The translations under genes were made by a program, and so were the position numbers. Of a DNA stretch of 54,823 nucleotides, positions 34,653-44,385 are shown in pieces; position 1 is the stretch's first letter, and every line of letters starts with the position of its first letter. This stretch comes from Oxalobacteraceae bacterium (lineage in GTDB: Bacteria > Pseudomonadota > Gammaproteobacteria > Burkholderiales > Burkholderiaceae_D), in NCBI GenBank assembly GCA_027490725.1, contig JAIXXN010000034.1, forward strand, positions 1 to 54,823, in the 5' to 3' direction. The notes beneath the pieces were generated by a model. It searched no databases and was not told the origin of the DNA. It worked only from the letters and a program-made list of their open reading frames with translations.

Positions 34653-35711
34653 ATGCATGCTTTCCGCTTTTCCCTGATCATCACCGCCCTGCTTCTCGCC
34701 GTGGCTGCCTACTGGGGCTACCAGCACGGCGGCAGCGCTGGTCTGCTGCAAGCCCTCTGGATCGCCGCAGTACTGGGCATCATGGAAGTCTCGCTGTCCT
34801 TCGACAACGCGGTGGTCAATGCCGCCGTGTTGCGCCACTGGGATGCCTTCTGGCAAAAGCTGTTTTTAACGGTCGGGATACTGGTGGCCGTGTTCGGCAT
34901 GCGCCTGCTGTTCCCGCTGCTGATCGTTTCGCTGGCGACCGGACTGGGTCTGCTCGATGTCTGGCAGATGGCCACCACCACGCCGGACGAATATGCCCGC
35001 TACCTGACCGGCGCCCATGCGCAAGTGGCCGCCTTCGGCGGCGCTTTCCTGCTGCTGGTCTTCCTCAACTTCCTGTTTGACGACGAAAAAGAACTGCACT
35101 GGCTGGGCTGGGTTGAACAGAAACTTGGCCAGCATGGCACCGAAGCGCTGGCCGTGTTGCTGACGCTGGCAGCCATCTTTGCCTGTGTCAGCGCCGTAGC
35201 GGCGGCGGAAAAATATACCGTGCTGGCCGCCGGTGTGCTGGGCGTGCTGGTGTATCTGGCGGTCGGCTGGATCAGCGGCCTGCTCGAGTCGGGCGAACCG
35301 GAGGAAGATGACGATATCACCGAAGCCGGTGTCGGCAATGTCGCCGCCAGCGTGGCACGTGGCAGTCTGGGCGGCTTCCTGTATCTGGAAGTACTGGACG
35401 CCTCGTTCAGCTTCGATGGCGTGATCGGCGCTTTCGCCATCACCAGCGACGTCGTCATCATCATGCTCGGTCTGGCCATCGGTGCGCTGTTCGTGCGTTC
35501 GCTGACCGTGTTTCTGGTCCACCAAGGCACGCTCGATGAATACGTTTTCCTCGAACACGGCGCTCACTACGCCATCGGCATCCTGGCCCTGATTATGCTC
35601 GCCAGTGTGGAATACCATATCCCCGAATGGTTCACCGGCCTGTCAGGGGTCGCCTTTATCGGTGTCTCGCTGTGGTCTTCGGTACGCTACAAGCAGCGAC
35701 TGGCCGCGTGA
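34653..35711 (+). CDS. DUF475 membrane protein (TerC-related)
   Basis: 352-residue protein with eight to nine membrane helices, related to the TerC/LysE-like group and matching DUF475. Two repeated acidic motifs stand out: E-V-S-L-S-F-D-N-A-V-V-N in the second helix and L-E-V-L-D-A-S-F-S-F-D-G-V-I-G-A in the second half, the inverted-repeat metal-type motifs of the TerC fold. A cytosolic acidic loop (E-P-E-E-D-D-D-I-T) separates the halves. TerC relatives export manganese or support tellurite resistance, so metal transport is a reasonable guess. The ATG at 34653 fits the family start. Confidence 0.88.
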   Translation: MHAFRFSLIITALLLAVAAYWGYQHGGSAGLLQALWIAAVLGIMEVSLSFDNAVVNAAVLRHWDAFWQKLFLTVGILVAVFGMRLLFPLLIVSLATGLGLLDVWQMATTTPDEYARYLTGAHAQVAAFGGAFLLLVFLNFLFDDEKELHWLGWVEQKLGQHGTEALAVLLTLAAIFACVSAVAAAEKYTVLAAGVLGVLVYLAVGWISGLLESGEPEEDDDITEAGVGNVAASVARGSLGGFLYLEVLDASFSFDGVIGAFAITSDVVIIMLGLAIGALFVRSLTVFLVHQGTLDEYVFLEHGAHYAIGILALIMLASVEYHIPEWFTGLSGVAFIGVSLWSSVRYKQRLAA

Positions 35712-35747
35712 TAGAATTTAAAACATTGTAGAAAGATTAAAATCAAC

Positions 35748-36119
35748 ATGACGATTGCCAAACGTGTCACCCTGTATGTCGCCGGTCTGCTGGTCGCCGC
35801 GGTCGCGCTGTTCTTTGCCTACGCCTGGGTCATGCTGCACCTGTCGTATTCCGACGGGGAACGGGCCGGCTACCTGCAGAAGTTTTCCAGCCGTGGCTGG
35901 GTCTGCAAGACCTGGGAGGGCGAAATGCTGCTGACCTCGATGCCGGGCGCAATTCCGGAAAAATTCGAATTCAGCGTGCGCGATGATGCCGTCGCCCAGC
36001 AACTGATGGCCGCCACCGGCAAACGGGTACTGCTCACCTACGCCCAGCACAAGGGCGTACCAAGCCAGTGCTTCGGCGAAACCGAGTACTACATCACCCG
36101 AGTTCAGATCCAGCAATAA
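35748..36119 (+). CDS. Small membrane-anchored hypothetical protein
   Basis: 123-residue protein with one N-terminal membrane helix (T-L-Y-V-A-G-L-L-V-A-A-V-A-L-F-F) and a periplasmic domain of about 95 residues. That domain contains two cysteines (W-V-C-K-T-W-E-G and S-Q-C-F-G-E-T-E-Y-Y) that could form a disulfide. Similar short anchored proteins, with the W-x-C-K-T-x-E-G-E and T-G-K-R-V-x-L-x-Y segments, are conserved hypotheticals in proteobacteria. It lies 36 bases after the DUF475 gene and 28 before the outer-membrane barrel gene, so a shared transcript is possible. Confidence 0.75.
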   Translation: MTIAKRVTLYVAGLLVAAVALFFAYAWVMLHLSYSDGERAGYLQKFSSRGWVCKTWEGEMLLTSMPGAIPEKFEFSVRDDAVAQQLMAATGKRVLLTYAQHKGVPSQCFGETEYYITRVQIQQ

Positions 36120-36147
36120 GATCCAGCAAAAATCACCGGCTCACTAC

Positions 36148-37116
36148 ATGACCAATTTCTGCGCCCTGCAGCGCGCCCTGCCCCTCGCTTTGATGCTGAC
36201 CACGGGCGCCGTGCTGGCGCAGGATCTGACGGCGCAAGCTGGCGGTCTGTGGGTCAGCGGGGTCCAGCAGCATTCGTTTGCCGTGGGCCTGAACTATCTG
36301 CATCCGGTGGGCGATTATCTGGCGCTCAGCCTCGGCTATCTGAACGAAGGCCACCCGCACAATCACCACCGCGACGGCATCTCCGGCCAGCTCTGGCTGC
36401 GTACGCCGCGCCACGCGAATAGCGTGTCGTGGGCAGTCGGCGTCGGCCAGTACTATTTTTTCGATACCTCGCGGCCGCACGCCGATAGCAGCGCGCCGTA
36501 TATCAACGACCACGGCTGGGCGCCCATCTACAGCGTGCAGGCACAGTGGCAGCATCACGATCGCTGGTATACCCAGTTGCAGGTGAACCGGGTGGTTCCG
36601 CAAGGCGCCAAAGACCCCAGCACCTCGTTAATGGTGGGCTTCGGCTACCGCTTCGACAGCGTGCGCGGTGACAAGCTGCATCTGGACGGCCCCTCCACCG
36701 ACGATACCCTGACCTTGCTGACGGGACAAAGCATCGTCAACAGTTTTGAATCGGAACGCTCGCGCGCCTACAGCCTCGAATACCGGCGTGCCGTGGGGCG
36801 CTATGTGGACTGGACGGTGAATTATCTGCATGAAGGGACTACGGCGGCCACCCATCGTAACGGTGTGGCCACGCAGTTGTGGCTGATCCGCTCGCTCACC
36901 ACCAATCTGGAACTGGGGATGGGCGTGGGACCGTATCTGGCTTTCGAAGTCCACGACGTGCCGGGAACCCGCTCCCACAAAGCCGGGCTAGCCTCGCTGG
37001 CGACCCGCTACCACTTCAGCAAACGGCTGGTCGGAACACTCACGCTGAATCGCGTGGTGACCGACTACCATCGTGACGCCGATCTGCTGATGCTCGGCCT
37101 CGGTTACAGCTACTAA
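36148..37116 (+). CDS. Outer-membrane beta-barrel protein, unknown role
   Basis: 322-residue protein with a signal peptide ending V-L-A and a mature part made of alternating strands closing in G-L-G-Y-S-Y, the aromatic end of outer-membrane barrels. The two halves look like copies of one another: H-S-F-A-V-G-L-N-Y-L-H-P-V-G-D-Y matches A-Y-S-L-E-Y-R-R-A-V-G-R-Y, each followed by Y-L-x-E-G-x-x-x-x-x-H-R-x-G and a Q-L-W-L-R/I strand. So it probably arose by duplication of a four- to six-strand unit. Size suggests 10-12 strands. No family name comes to mind with certainty; it may be a surface structural or lipid-modifying protein. Confidence 0.7.
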   Translation: MTNFCALQRALPLALMLTTGAVLAQDLTAQAGGLWVSGVQQHSFAVGLNYLHPVGDYLALSLGYLNEGHPHNHHRDGISGQLWLRTPRHANSVSWAVGVGQYYFFDTSRPHADSSAPYINDHGWAPIYSVQAQWQHHDRWYTQLQVNRVVPQGAKDPSTSLMVGFGYRFDSVRGDKLHLDGPSTDDTLTLLTGQSIVNSFESERSRAYSLEYRRAVGRYVDWTVNYLHEGTTAATHRNGVATQLWLIRSLTTNLELGMGVGPYLAFEVHDVPGTRSHKAGLASLATRYHFSKRLVGTLTLNRVVTDYHRDADLLMLGLGYSY

Positions 37117-37133
37117 GGAAGTTCGCGACTGCC

Positions 37134-39407
37134 CTAGCGGGAGCGCCACACCGCCTTCGCCTTGGTGGCGTCGCTGCTGCCACGTGCGGCTTCCTTGCGG
37201 GCCCGTGCGGCATCCAGCGTGGCCACGATGGAACCGTCTTCCACGCTCTGGCACAGACGTTCCGCTTCGACCACCTTGGCCTGCACGGCTGCCAGTGCTT
37301 TCTGGGCAGCGGCATGGCGGCGGGTTTCCAGTTCCAGCTGTTTGATCTTGGCCGCCGTCATGGCTGCCGTGGTGTCAGCCACTTTACGCTGCATGGCGGC
37401 ATGCGCCATCGCCGCTTCCACCAGTGCGTGCTGGGCCGCCGCTTTGTCTGCGACAGCCTGTTGCGTCGCTTGCTGGGCATCGGCGGCCAGACGGGCCTCC
37501 GTCACCGCCGCTTTTTCCGCTTCCAGACGGGCGGCGATGGATTGCGCGGCGCGCTGCTCGGCGGCGGTAGCACGACGCTGCTGTACCAGTTTCTGGTCGA
37601 TCAGCGCCAGCGACTTGCGCTCGGCTTCCACGAATTCCTGTTCAGCCTGCAGCATGGCTTGCGCCGCTGCGGCTTTCTCTTCTTCCACGCGGGCACGCTC
37701 GGCGTGCACGGCGCCCAGTTCGACGGCCAGACGCGCTTGCGCTGCCTGCGCCTGTGCTACGGCCGCTTTCTGCTGCGCTTCCAGCGCAGTTTGTTCGGCC
37801 ATCACGCGCAGGGCTTGCGCTTCCTGCTCGGCGGCTTCGGCCAGACGCGCGTCGGCCGCCTGCTTTTCTGCCAGCGCGGCGCGCTGGGCGCGCTCGGCTT
37901 CAATGCGCTGCAGGGCAGCCGCTTCCGCTTGCTGTTCTGCCACCAGCTTCTCTTTGAGTTGTGCGATCGCTTGCTGTTCGGCGGCGGCGCGGGCCTGTTC
38001 GGCAGCCAGCAGCGTCGCTGCATGTTCGGCTTTTTCAGCGGCCAGTACATCGGCAACGCGCTGTGCTTCAAGCTGCTCGGCCAGTGTCGCGACGGCCTGT
38101 TCAGCGGCGGCGTTCTGGCTCAGCACCAGCTGCGCGGCTTGCTCGGTCAGTGCCGCCTGCTGTTGCGCCAGTTCGGTAGCGCGCTGCTGCGCTTGCGCTT
38201 CCACGCGGGCGGCTTCGCTGGCAGCCGCATCGGCAGCCTGACGGGCACGGGTCTGTTCGGTCAGCAGATTTTCCGCTTCGACTTTATCCAGCGTGGCCAG
38301 CTCGGCATCCTGCTCGGCCTGCACGCGTGCCAGCGACACGGCACGCAACTGGTTATCGGCAGCAATCCGTGCTTCCGTCGCGCTGAGGATCGAGGCATCG
38401 GCCTGACGGCGAGCCTGGGCGCTAGCGGCGGCCACCATTTCCAGGCGCTCGCGATGAATCGCTGCATCACGGATTTCTTTTTCGGTTTGCAAACGCAGGT
38501 GCAGCGACTGCGCCGCGCTGCGATCGGATTCGGCCTTGGCCAGCGCAATCTGCTCGCGCTCCTGTTCCAGATGGGCCAGCGCACGGGCTTCTTCCAGTGC
38601 CCGCACTTCGGCGGCAGCGCGGTTGAACGCCGATTCCAGTGCGATCTGGTCGGCACGTTCACGCTGCACGGTCAGGTCCAGCGCTTCCGCCTCGGCCTGG
38701 GCCAGCATCTGCGCAGTCTGACGCGCCGCATAGGCTTGCCGTTCGCGTTCGCGTGCCAGCGTGGCAACCCGCGCATCGGCGCTGGCAATGCCCACGACTT
38801 CATCTTTGGCAGCCTGCACGGCAGCAACCCGCTCCACCGCCTGCATGCGCGCCTGTTCGGTTTCCACTTCCAGTTCGCTGGCAGCGCGGGTAGCCTGCTC
38901 GGCCAGTTCCGCTTCGGCAGCCAGTTGCACATGGGCACGCTGACGGCTTTCCTGTTCGACACGGGCACGCTGTTCGGCAGCCAGACGGATCTGGGTATCG
39001 GCTTCGACGCGGGCGCGCAGTTCGGCGGTTTCCTGTTTGACGGCATCGAGACGGGCCACACTGGCCTGTGCGGCAGCGCGCAGCGATTCGAGCCGTTCGC
39101 GATTGGCGGCAATCGCTTCTTCGGACGCCTGGGCATTCTGCAGTGCCACGGCGGCAGCAGCGGCATCGAGGGCGGCGCGGTCTTCGGCCAGTGCACGGGC
39201 ACGGGCCTCGGCGTGGGCCCGGCTTTCGGCAGCGCAGGCGGCTTTCGCATCCGCTTCAACGCGGGCGATGGCTTCCTGTATCGCCTTCATTTCCATGGCG
39301 GCACGCGGGGTAGTGTCCGGATCATGCAGCGACACCTGCTCAGCCAGCATGGTGCTGTCTTTACCGATGTCGATGGCGCTATCGCGCTGGGCCAGTTGTG
39401 CTTGCAT
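37134..39407 (-). CDS. Large Ala/Glu-rich coiled-coil protein
   Basis: 757-residue protein made almost wholly of Ala, Glu, Gln, Arg and Leu in a continuous heptad-like pattern (units such as A-E-Q-E-A-Q-A-L-R and A-A-E-Q-Q-A-I-A-Q-L), forming one very long coiled coil. The first 35 residues and the last 20 (with A-R-K-E-A-A-R-G-S-S-D-A-T-K-A-K) are less regular. There is no signal peptide, membrane helix or catalytic motif. The gene is a single transcript-sized unit between two unrelated genes. The protein could be a cytoskeletal or scaffolding filament, but similar composition also occurs in TolA-like and KfrA-like proteins. The DNA is strongly repetitive in composition, so the opposite strand also stays open over long stretches; the minus strand is taken as real because of the coherent protein pattern. 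Confidence 0.75.
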   Translation of the reverse strand: MQAQLAQRDSAIDIGKDSTMLAEQVSLHDPDTTPRAAMEMKAIQEAIARVEADAKAACAAESRAHAEARARALAEDRAALDAAAAAVALQNAQASEEAIAANRERLESLRAAAQASVARLDAVKQETAELRARVEADTQIRLAAEQRARVEQESRQRAHVQLAAEAELAEQATRAASELEVETEQARMQAVERVAAVQAAKDEVVGIASADARVATLARERERQAYAARQTAQMLAQAEAEALDLTVQRERADQIALESAFNRAAAEVRALEEARALAHLEQEREQIALAKAESDRSAAQSLHLRLQTEKEIRDAAIHRERLEMVAAASAQARRQADASILSATEARIAADNQLRAVSLARVQAEQDAELATLDKVEAENLLTEQTRARQAADAAASEAARVEAQAQQRATELAQQQAALTEQAAQLVLSQNAAAEQAVATLAEQLEAQRVADVLAAEKAEHAATLLAAEQARAAAEQQAIAQLKEKLVAEQQAEAAALQRIEAERAQRAALAEKQAADARLAEAAEQEAQALRVMAEQTALEAQQKAAVAQAQAAQARLAVELGAVHAERARVEEEKAAAAQAMLQAEQEFVEAERKSLALIDQKLVQQRRATAAEQRAAQSIAARLEAEKAAVTEARLAADAQQATQQAVADKAAAQHALVEAAMAHAAMQRKVADTTAAMTAAKIKQLELETRRHAAAQKALAAVQAKVVEAERLCQSVEDGSIVATLDAARARKEAARGSSDATKAKAVWRSR

Positions 39408-39523
39408 GAGAACTCTCGCTAGACGATATGCCCCGGCACCAGCCGGGACTTCTGAGTTCTCATTATCAGTGGGGCGGCGCGTCCGCCTAAAGCCAAGCAG
39501 AGCCGGAAAAAGCCGCCAATTCG

Positions 39524-40606
39524 CTAGATCGCCAGCGGCGGCTCGGCCATCAGCGCCACCTGTTCGCGCAATTCCAGAATCCGGTCCTGCCAGTAACGTT
39601 GCGAATTAAACCACGGGAAGGCTAGCGGGAAGGCCGGATCGTCCCAGCGCCGTGCCAGCCACGCCGAATAGTGCAGCAGGCGCAGGGTGCGCAGAGCTTC
39701 CACCAGATGCATCTGGTGGGGTGAAAACGCGCAGAAATCCTCGTAACCGGCCAGAATCTCGCTCATCTGGCGGGTCTGCTCGCTGCGCTCGCCCGACAGC
39801 ATCATCCACAGATCCTGGATGGCCGGCCCCATGCGGCTATCATCAAAGTCGACAAAATGCGGCCCGGCATCGGTCCACAGCACGTTGCCGCCATGGCAAT
39901 CGCCATGCAGGCGCAGCGACGGTAAGTCACCAGCCCGGTCATAGCAGCGCTGCACGCCGTCTAGCGCCAGCTGGCTGACACTGGCATAGGCCTCGGCCAG
40001 ATCGGCCGGAATAAACTGCTGCTCCTGCAGAAACGCGCAGGACTCGTAGCCGAAGCTGCGGATATCGAGGGCGGGCCGTTCGGTATAGGCTTGCTGCGCG
40101 CCGAGCGCGTGAATGCGGGCAATAAAGCGTCCGGTCCACTCCAGCACTTGCGGGTCGCCCAGTTCCGGGGCGCGACCACCGTGCCGCTCGAACACGGCAA
40201 AGCGGAAGCCCTGATAATGGTGCAGTGTCTGGCCGCCAATCACGCGCGCCGGCACCACGGGAATTTCCTGTTCGGCCAGTTCGCGGGTGAAAGCGTGTTC
40301 CTCGAGGATGGCCGCATCACTCCAGCGCTGCGGACGGTAGAACTTCAGCACCAGCGGAGCGCCCTCGTCCACACCCACCTGATAGACCCGGTTTTCATAG
40401 CTGTTCAGCGCCAGCATCCGGCCATCGCTATGGATGCCCAGACTTTCCAGCGCATCGAGTACGCAATCGGGCGTCAGCGCCGCATACGGGTGCGCTTGCT
40501 GTGCAGTCTGCAGCTGTGCCGGGTCGCTCAGCGGCCCGGCCATGGCCGCTGCCAGCGCTGCGGCGCGGGCATCAGCCGCTTCGTCGTCAAATTGATCTTG
40601 GTCCAT
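39524..40606 (-). CDS. srkA: Stress response kinase A (SrkA/YihE)
   Basis: About 360-residue serine/threonine kinase of the YihE/SrkA type, an APH-fold enzyme that protects cells from stress-induced death. The start is the ATG at 40606 (M-D-Q-D-Q-F-D-D); longer frames would overlap the divergent gene at 40670. Motifs: L-N-S-Y-E-N-R-V-Y-Q-V near the glycine-loop position, P-L-V-L-K-F-Y-R-P with the ATP-binding lysine, the catalytic L-H-G-D-C-H-G-G-N-V-L-W, and F-V-D-F-D-D-S as the metal-binding Asp. A short acidic/alanine-rich N-terminal extension of about 50 residues precedes the kinase fold. It is divergent from the UPF0149 gene over 63 bases. Confidence 0.9.
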   Translation of the reverse strand: MDQDQFDDEAADARAAALAAAMAGPLSDPAQLQTAQQAHPYAALTPDCVLDALESLGIHSDGRMLALNSYENRVYQVGVDEGAPLVLKFYRPQRWSDAAILEEHAFTRELAEQEIPVVPARVIGGQTLHHYQGFRFAVFERHGGRAPELGDPQVLEWTGRFIARIHALGAQQAYTERPALDIRSFGYESCAFLQEQQFIPADLAEAYASVSQLALDGVQRCYDRAGDLPSLRLHGDCHGGNVLWTDAGPHFVDFDDSRMGPAIQDLWMMLSGERSEQTRQMSEILAGYEDFCAFSPHQMHLVEALRTLRLLHYSAWLARRWDDPAFPLAFPWFNSQRYWQDRILELREQVALMAEPPLAI

Positions 40607-40669
40607 TGCGGCATTGTACGGCGCGCGGCGTGTATACTGGCGCCTTCCATCCAATAAAAAGAGCAAACC

Positions 40670-41365
40670 ATGCAACTCGACCAGCCCCTGAGCGAAAAAG
40701 AATTCGACGAACTCGACAGTTTCCTGTTATCCGACCGTAGTCCTGAAGATGCCATGACCATGGACATCCTGCACGGCTACCTGACTGCCATCGCGATCGG
40801 TCCGGAAACCATCATGCCGGCAGAATGGCTGAAGCGCGTCTGGGGTCAGGAAGAAACCGACATCCCGAAATTCAAGAACCCGAAAGAAGAAGAACGCATT
40901 CTCAGCCTGATCATGCGTTTCATGAACGAAGTGCTGGTCACCTTCGAAGTGGCGCCGAAAGAATTCGAGCCGCTGTTCGTCGAACATGAACACGAAGGCC
41001 AGACCCTGATCGACGCCGAAGCGTGGTGCTGGGGCTTCTGGGAAGGCATGGAACTGCGTCCCGGCTCGTGGGCCGAGATCTGGGAATCGGACCTCAAGGA
41101 ACTGATGAAGCCCATCTATCTGCTGGGTGCCGACGAAATCGAAGAAGACGAACTGCCGCTGGTCGAAGATCCCGTCAAAGCGCACAAACTGGCGCAGGAA
41201 CTGGAAGCGAACCTGCCAGCCATCCACAAGTTCTGGGTACCACGCCGTAAAGCAGCCGTCAGCACCGTCAAACGCGACGAGCCAAAAGTCGGCCGCAACG
41301 ACGACTGCCCTTGCGGCAGCGGCAAAAAATACAAAAAGTGCCACGGCACCGATAGCGCCGAATAA
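40670..41365 (+). CDS. UPF0149/YecA family protein with SEC-C motif
   Basis: 231-residue protein: an N-terminal UPF0149 (YecA/YgfB) helical domain (S-E-K-E-F-D-E-L-D, then [15 protein letters not shown]) and a C-terminal SEC-C zinc motif [22 protein letters not shown] tails, as in SecA, bind zinc and can contact ribosomes or SecB. The function of YecA proteins is not settled; ribosome association has been described for the E. coli protein. It is followed by a strong bidirectional terminator at 41376 and converges on orn. A TATACT box at 40633-40638 may be part of the promoter. Confidence 0.92.
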   Translation: MQLDQPLSEKEFDELDSFLLSDRSPEDAMTMDILHGYLTAIAIGPETIMPAEWLKRVWGQEETDIPKFKNPKEEERILSLIMRFMNEVLVTFEVAPKEFEPLFVEHEHEGQTLIDAEAWCWGFWEGMELRPGSWAEIWESDLKELMKPIYLLGADEIEEDELPLVEDPVKAHKLAQELEANLPAIHKFWVPRRKAAVSTVKRDEPKVGRNDDCPCGSGKKYKKCHGTDSAE

Positions 41366-41375
41366 ATCGGACGCA

Positions 41376-41405
41376 AAAAAATGCCGGCTTGTGCCGGCAT
41401 TTTTA
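41376..41405. terminator. Bidirectional terminator between UPF0149 gene and orn
   Basis: Perfect stem ATGCCGGC-TTGT-GCCGGCAT flanked by A run and T run, between two convergent genes. It should end both transcripts. Confidence 0.9.
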
Positions 41406-41424
41406 TTTGAAGCACGCGCGCTGC

Positions 41425-42021
41425 TTACAGCTTGATGAAGTGCTCGCGGTAGTATTTCAGTTCTTCGATCGATTCGATGATGTCGGCCAGCGCAGTGTGC
41501 TTCTGGTGCTTCTTGAAACCGGCGACAATTTCCGGTTTCCAGCGTTTGCACAGCTCTTTCAGGGTCGACACGTCGATATTGCGATAGTGGAAGAACGCTT
41601 CCAGCTTCGGCATGTAGCGCACCATGAAGCGGCGATCCTGACCGATGGTGTTGCCGCACATCGGCGCTTTGCCTTTCGGTACCCACTGACGCATAAAGGC
41701 GATCAGCTCTTCCTCTGCCTGCGCTTCGCTGACGGTCGACGCCTTGACGCGATCGATCAGGCCGGAACGGCCATGCGTACCTTTATTCCAGGCATCCATC
41801 TTGTCCAGCGTAGCGTCGCTCTGGTGGATGGCGAATACCGGGCCCTCGGCCAGCACGTTCAGGTGCATATCGGTCACCACCACGGCCACTTCGATGATGC
41901 GGTCGGTGTCCGGCTCCAGACCGGTCATTTCCATATCCACCCAGACCAGATTGAACTCATTCTGGACCGGCTTGATCGCGGCTGGTACGGAACCTTCTGG
42001 CAATTCCTTAGCTTGTGACAT
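41425..42021 (-). CDS. orn: Oligoribonuclease
   Basis: 198-residue DEDDh exonuclease that degrades 2-5 nucleotide RNAs and linear c-di-GMP products such as pGpG. The catalytic residues are visible: W-V-D-M-E-M-T-G (Asp, Glu), G-Q-D-R-R-F-M (Asp) and [10 protein letters not shown] (His, Asp). The ATG at 42021 is chosen; a TTG six codons upstream is less likely because an AGAGAG site precedes the ATG. Length is slightly above the E. coli protein because of a short N-terminal extension. It is divergent from the M48 protease gene at 42075 over 53 bases, an order retained with rsgA in many betaproteobacteria. Confidence 0.96.
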   Translation of the reverse strand: MSQAKELPEGSVPAAIKPVQNEFNLVWVDMEMTGLEPDTDRIIEVAVVVTDMHLNVLAEGPVFAIHQSDATLDKMDAWNKGTHGRSGLIDRVKASTVSEAQAEEELIAFMRQWVPKGKAPMCGNTIGQDRRFMVRYMPKLEAFFHYRNIDVSTLKELCKRWKPEIVAGFKKHQKHTALADIIESIEELKYYREHFIKL

Positions 42022-42074
42022 AATTCTCTCTTGGCTCAATTAATCCGAATCTGCCATTTTCTCACAGGCATAGA

Positions 42075-43343
42075 ATGTATTCACTCGCGTTTTCGATTTT
42101 GTTTGTTTCTTTCATCATTTTGACGCTGATCGTGCGTTTCTGGCTGGCCTCGCGCCAGATCCGCCATGTGCTGGTGCACCGCAGCGCCGTTCCCGCCGAG
42201 TTTGCCGAGAAAATCCCCCTCGCCGCCCACCAGAAAGCGGCCGATTACACCATTGCACGCACCAAATTCGGCCTGTTGAGCCTGCTCGTCAGCACCACCG
42301 TGCTGATCGGCTTTACCCTGCTGGGCGGCCTGCAGTGGCTGTCCGTGCACGTGTTCCAGCTGACCGGCCCCGGCATGACCTATCAACTGGCGCTGCTGGC
42401 CGGTTTTACGGTGATTTCCAGCCTGATCGACCTGCCGCTCGACTATTACCGGCAATTTAATCTGGAACAGCGTTTCGGTTTTAACAAGATGACGCCCGGT
42501 CTGTTCTTCGTCGATATGTTCAAAGGCGCCCTGCTCGGTGCCGCCATCGGCCTGCCACTGGTGTGGCTGGTGCTGACGCTGATGAATCAGTCCGGCGCTC
42601 TGTGGTGGTTCTATGCCTGGCTGGTATGGAGCGGCTTCCAGCTGCTGATGATGGTACTCTACCCGAGCGTGATCGCGCCCCTGTTCAACAAATTCACCCC
42701 GCTCGAAGATACCGCGCTGAAGCAGCGCATCGAAGGCCTGATGCAGCGCGTCGGTTTCGCCTCCAAAGGCCTGTTCGTGATGGATGGCTCGAAACGCAGT
42801 GCCCACGGCAACGCCTATTTCTCGGGTTTCGGCGCCAACAAGCGCATCGTCTTCTTTGACACCCTGCTGGAGCGTTTGCAGCCGGCCGAAATCGAAGCCG
42901 TACTGGCGCACGAACTGGGCCACTTCAAACTCAAACACATCGTGAAACGCATCGTCATGCTGTTCACCCTGTCGCTGGGCTTCCTCGCCCTGCTCGGCTA
43001 CCTGAAAAACCAGCTGTGGTTCTACACCGGCCTCGGCGTTGACCCGCTGCTGCTGCCGGGCCAGAACAATGACGCCATGGCCCTGCTGCTGTTCATGCTG
43101 GTGCTGCCGGTCTTCACCTTCCTGTTTGGCCCGCTGACCTCGCTCAGCTCGCGCCAGCACGAATTCGAAGCCGATGCGTTCGCCGCCCGGCATGCCCAGG
43201 CGAGCGATCTGGTGTCGGCACTGGTCAAGATGTATGAAGACAATGCTTCCACGCTGACCCCCGATCCGCTGCACTCGGCCTTCTACGACAGCCATCCGCC
43301 CGCCAGCGTACGGATCCGTCACCTGCATGCGGCGGCTGCATGA
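42075..43343 (+). CDS. M48 metalloprotease, Ste24/CAAX-protease type
   Basis: 422-residue membrane metalloprotease of family M48A (Ste24-like). The zinc motif is H-E-L-G-H (His279, Glu280, His283), with the third ligand region H-E-F-E-A-D-A-F-A downstream. The N-terminal half has several hydrophobic helices (first one residues 1-24). The [19 protein letters not shown] segment is a family signature. In bacteria the role is probably membrane protein quality control; prenylated CAAX substrates are not expected. The stop overlaps the rsgA start by 4 bases, so the two are translationally coupled. Confidence 0.93.
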   Translation: MYSLAFSILFVSFIILTLIVRFWLASRQIRHVLVHRSAVPAEFAEKIPLAAHQKAADYTIARTKFGLLSLLVSTTVLIGFTLLGGLQWLSVHVFQLTGPGMTYQLALLAGFTVISSLIDLPLDYYRQFNLEQRFGFNKMTPGLFFVDMFKGALLGAAIGLPLVWLVLTLMNQSGALWWFYAWLVWSGFQLLMMVLYPSVIAPLFNKFTPLEDTALKQRIEGLMQRVGFASKGLFVMDGSKRSAHGNAYFSGFGANKRIVFFDTLLERLQPAEIEAVLAHELGHFKLKHIVKRIVMLFTLSLGFLALLGYLKNQLWFYTGLGVDPLLLPGQNNDAMALLLFMLVLPVFTFLFGPLTSLSSRQHEFEADAFAARHAQASDLVSALVKMYEDNASTLTPDPLHSAFYDSHPPASVRIRHLHAAAA

Positions 43344-44254
43344 ACGCGCCCGCCAACGTCAAACTCAGCGCCACCATCATTGCCGCCCACGGCCGCCACT
43401 ATGTGGCCGAGGTCGATGGCCTGAAACTGCAATGCGTCACCCGTGGCAAGAAAACCAATGTGGCCGTGGGGGACCGCGTCACACTCAGCAAAACCTCGGC
43501 CGATCAGGGCGTCATCGACGCCATCGCCGAACGCCAGACCCTGCTGTACCGCTCGGACCAGTACAAGTCCAAGCTGCTGGCCGCCAATCTGACCCAGATT
43601 TTCATTGTGGTCGCGACAGAACCGGGCTTTGCCGATGATCTGGTCTCGCGTTCGCTGGTGGCAGCCGAAGCGGCTGGCATCAAGGCACATCTGATCCTCA
43701 ACAAGACCGACGTCGAAGCCTCGCTGCCGAGAACCCGCGAACGCCTGCAACCCTATGCCGCGCTGGGCTACCCGGTCTACGAAGTGTCCGCCAAAGCCCG
43801 TCCGGAAGAAACCCTGGCCATCCTCAAGCCCCTGCTGGCCGGCCAGTCGTCGATTCTGATCGGCCAGTCCGGCATGGGCAAATCGTCGCTGATCAACCTG
43901 CTGGTGCCGGATGCCGACATCGCGGTGCGCGAAATTTCCGCTGCACTCGATACCGGCAAGCACACCACCACCTTCACCCGTCTGTACCAGTTGCCGGAAC
44001 TGGGCCCCGATTCGTCCATCATCGATTCGCCCGGCTTCCAGGAATTCGGTCTGTATCACCTCAGCGAAGGTATGCTGGAGCGCGCCTTTGTCGACTTTGC
44101 GCCCTATCTCGGTCACTGCAAGTTCTACAACTGCCGCCACCTGATCGAACCCCAGTGTTCCGTGCTGGCGGCAGTGGCGGATGGAAAAATCACCAAAATG
44201 CGCCATACGCTGTATGGCCAACTGTTGCACGAATCAGCACAAACCCTGTATTAA
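43340..44254 (+). CDS. rsgA: Ribosome biogenesis GTPase RsgA
   Basis: 304-residue circularly permuted GTPase that tests late assembly of the 30S subunit. An OB-fold domain comes first, then the GTPase motifs in permuted order: N-K-T-D-V (G4), S-A-K (G5), [10 protein letters not shown] (G1) and [10 protein letters not shown] (G3). The C-terminal zinc site is [14 protein letters not shown]. The G1 loop has Met where Val is usual, which should be tolerated. It follows the M48 gene with a 4-base ATGA overlap. Length and motif order are normal. Confidence 0.96.
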   Translation: MNAPANVKLSATIIAAHGRHYVAEVDGLKLQCVTRGKKTNVAVGDRVTLSKTSADQGVIDAIAERQTLLYRSDQYKSKLLAANLTQIFIVVATEPGFADDLVSRSLVAAEAAGIKAHLILNKTDVEASLPRTRERLQPYAALGYPVYEVSAKARPEETLAILKPLLAGQSSILIGQSGMGKSSLINLLVPDADIAVREISAALDTGKHTTTFTRLYQLPELGPDSSIIDSPGFQEFGLYHLSEGMLERAFVDFAPYLGHCKFYNCRHLIEPQCSVLAAVADGKITKMRHTLYGQLLHESAQTLY

Positions 44255-44299
44255 TGCGCATCCGGGCCGGCACTTGTGGCGGCCCAGTCAGGCACGACG

Positions 44300-44305
44300 T
44301 ATAAT
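44300..44305 (+). promoter_or_regulatory. Possible -10 box for the histidine kinase gene
   Basis: Exact TATAAT 81 bases before the kinase ATG. The nearest -35-like TTGTGG (44274-44279) is 20 bases away, longer than ideal, so this is tentative. Confidence 0.35.
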
Positions 44306-44385
44306 GCTCAAGAGCAATTAACTATCGCAATGAGTCATCGCTGTCAGTCATCACGATTAGTCACTTAGCCCCTGCAAGGAAGCCG

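Noticed and set aside
37314..39422. Plus-strand frame opposite the coiled-coil gene (Phe/Gly/Leu-rich)
   Set aside because: It is the complement of Ala/Glu/Gln codons, lacks any recognisable domain and would put two genes on the same DNA; the minus-strand heptad pattern is more coherent.
42081..43328. Minus-strand frame opposite the M48 protease gene
   Set aside because: The plus strand has the complete HELGH protease with coupled rsgA; the antisense frame is low-complexity Gln/Glu/His.
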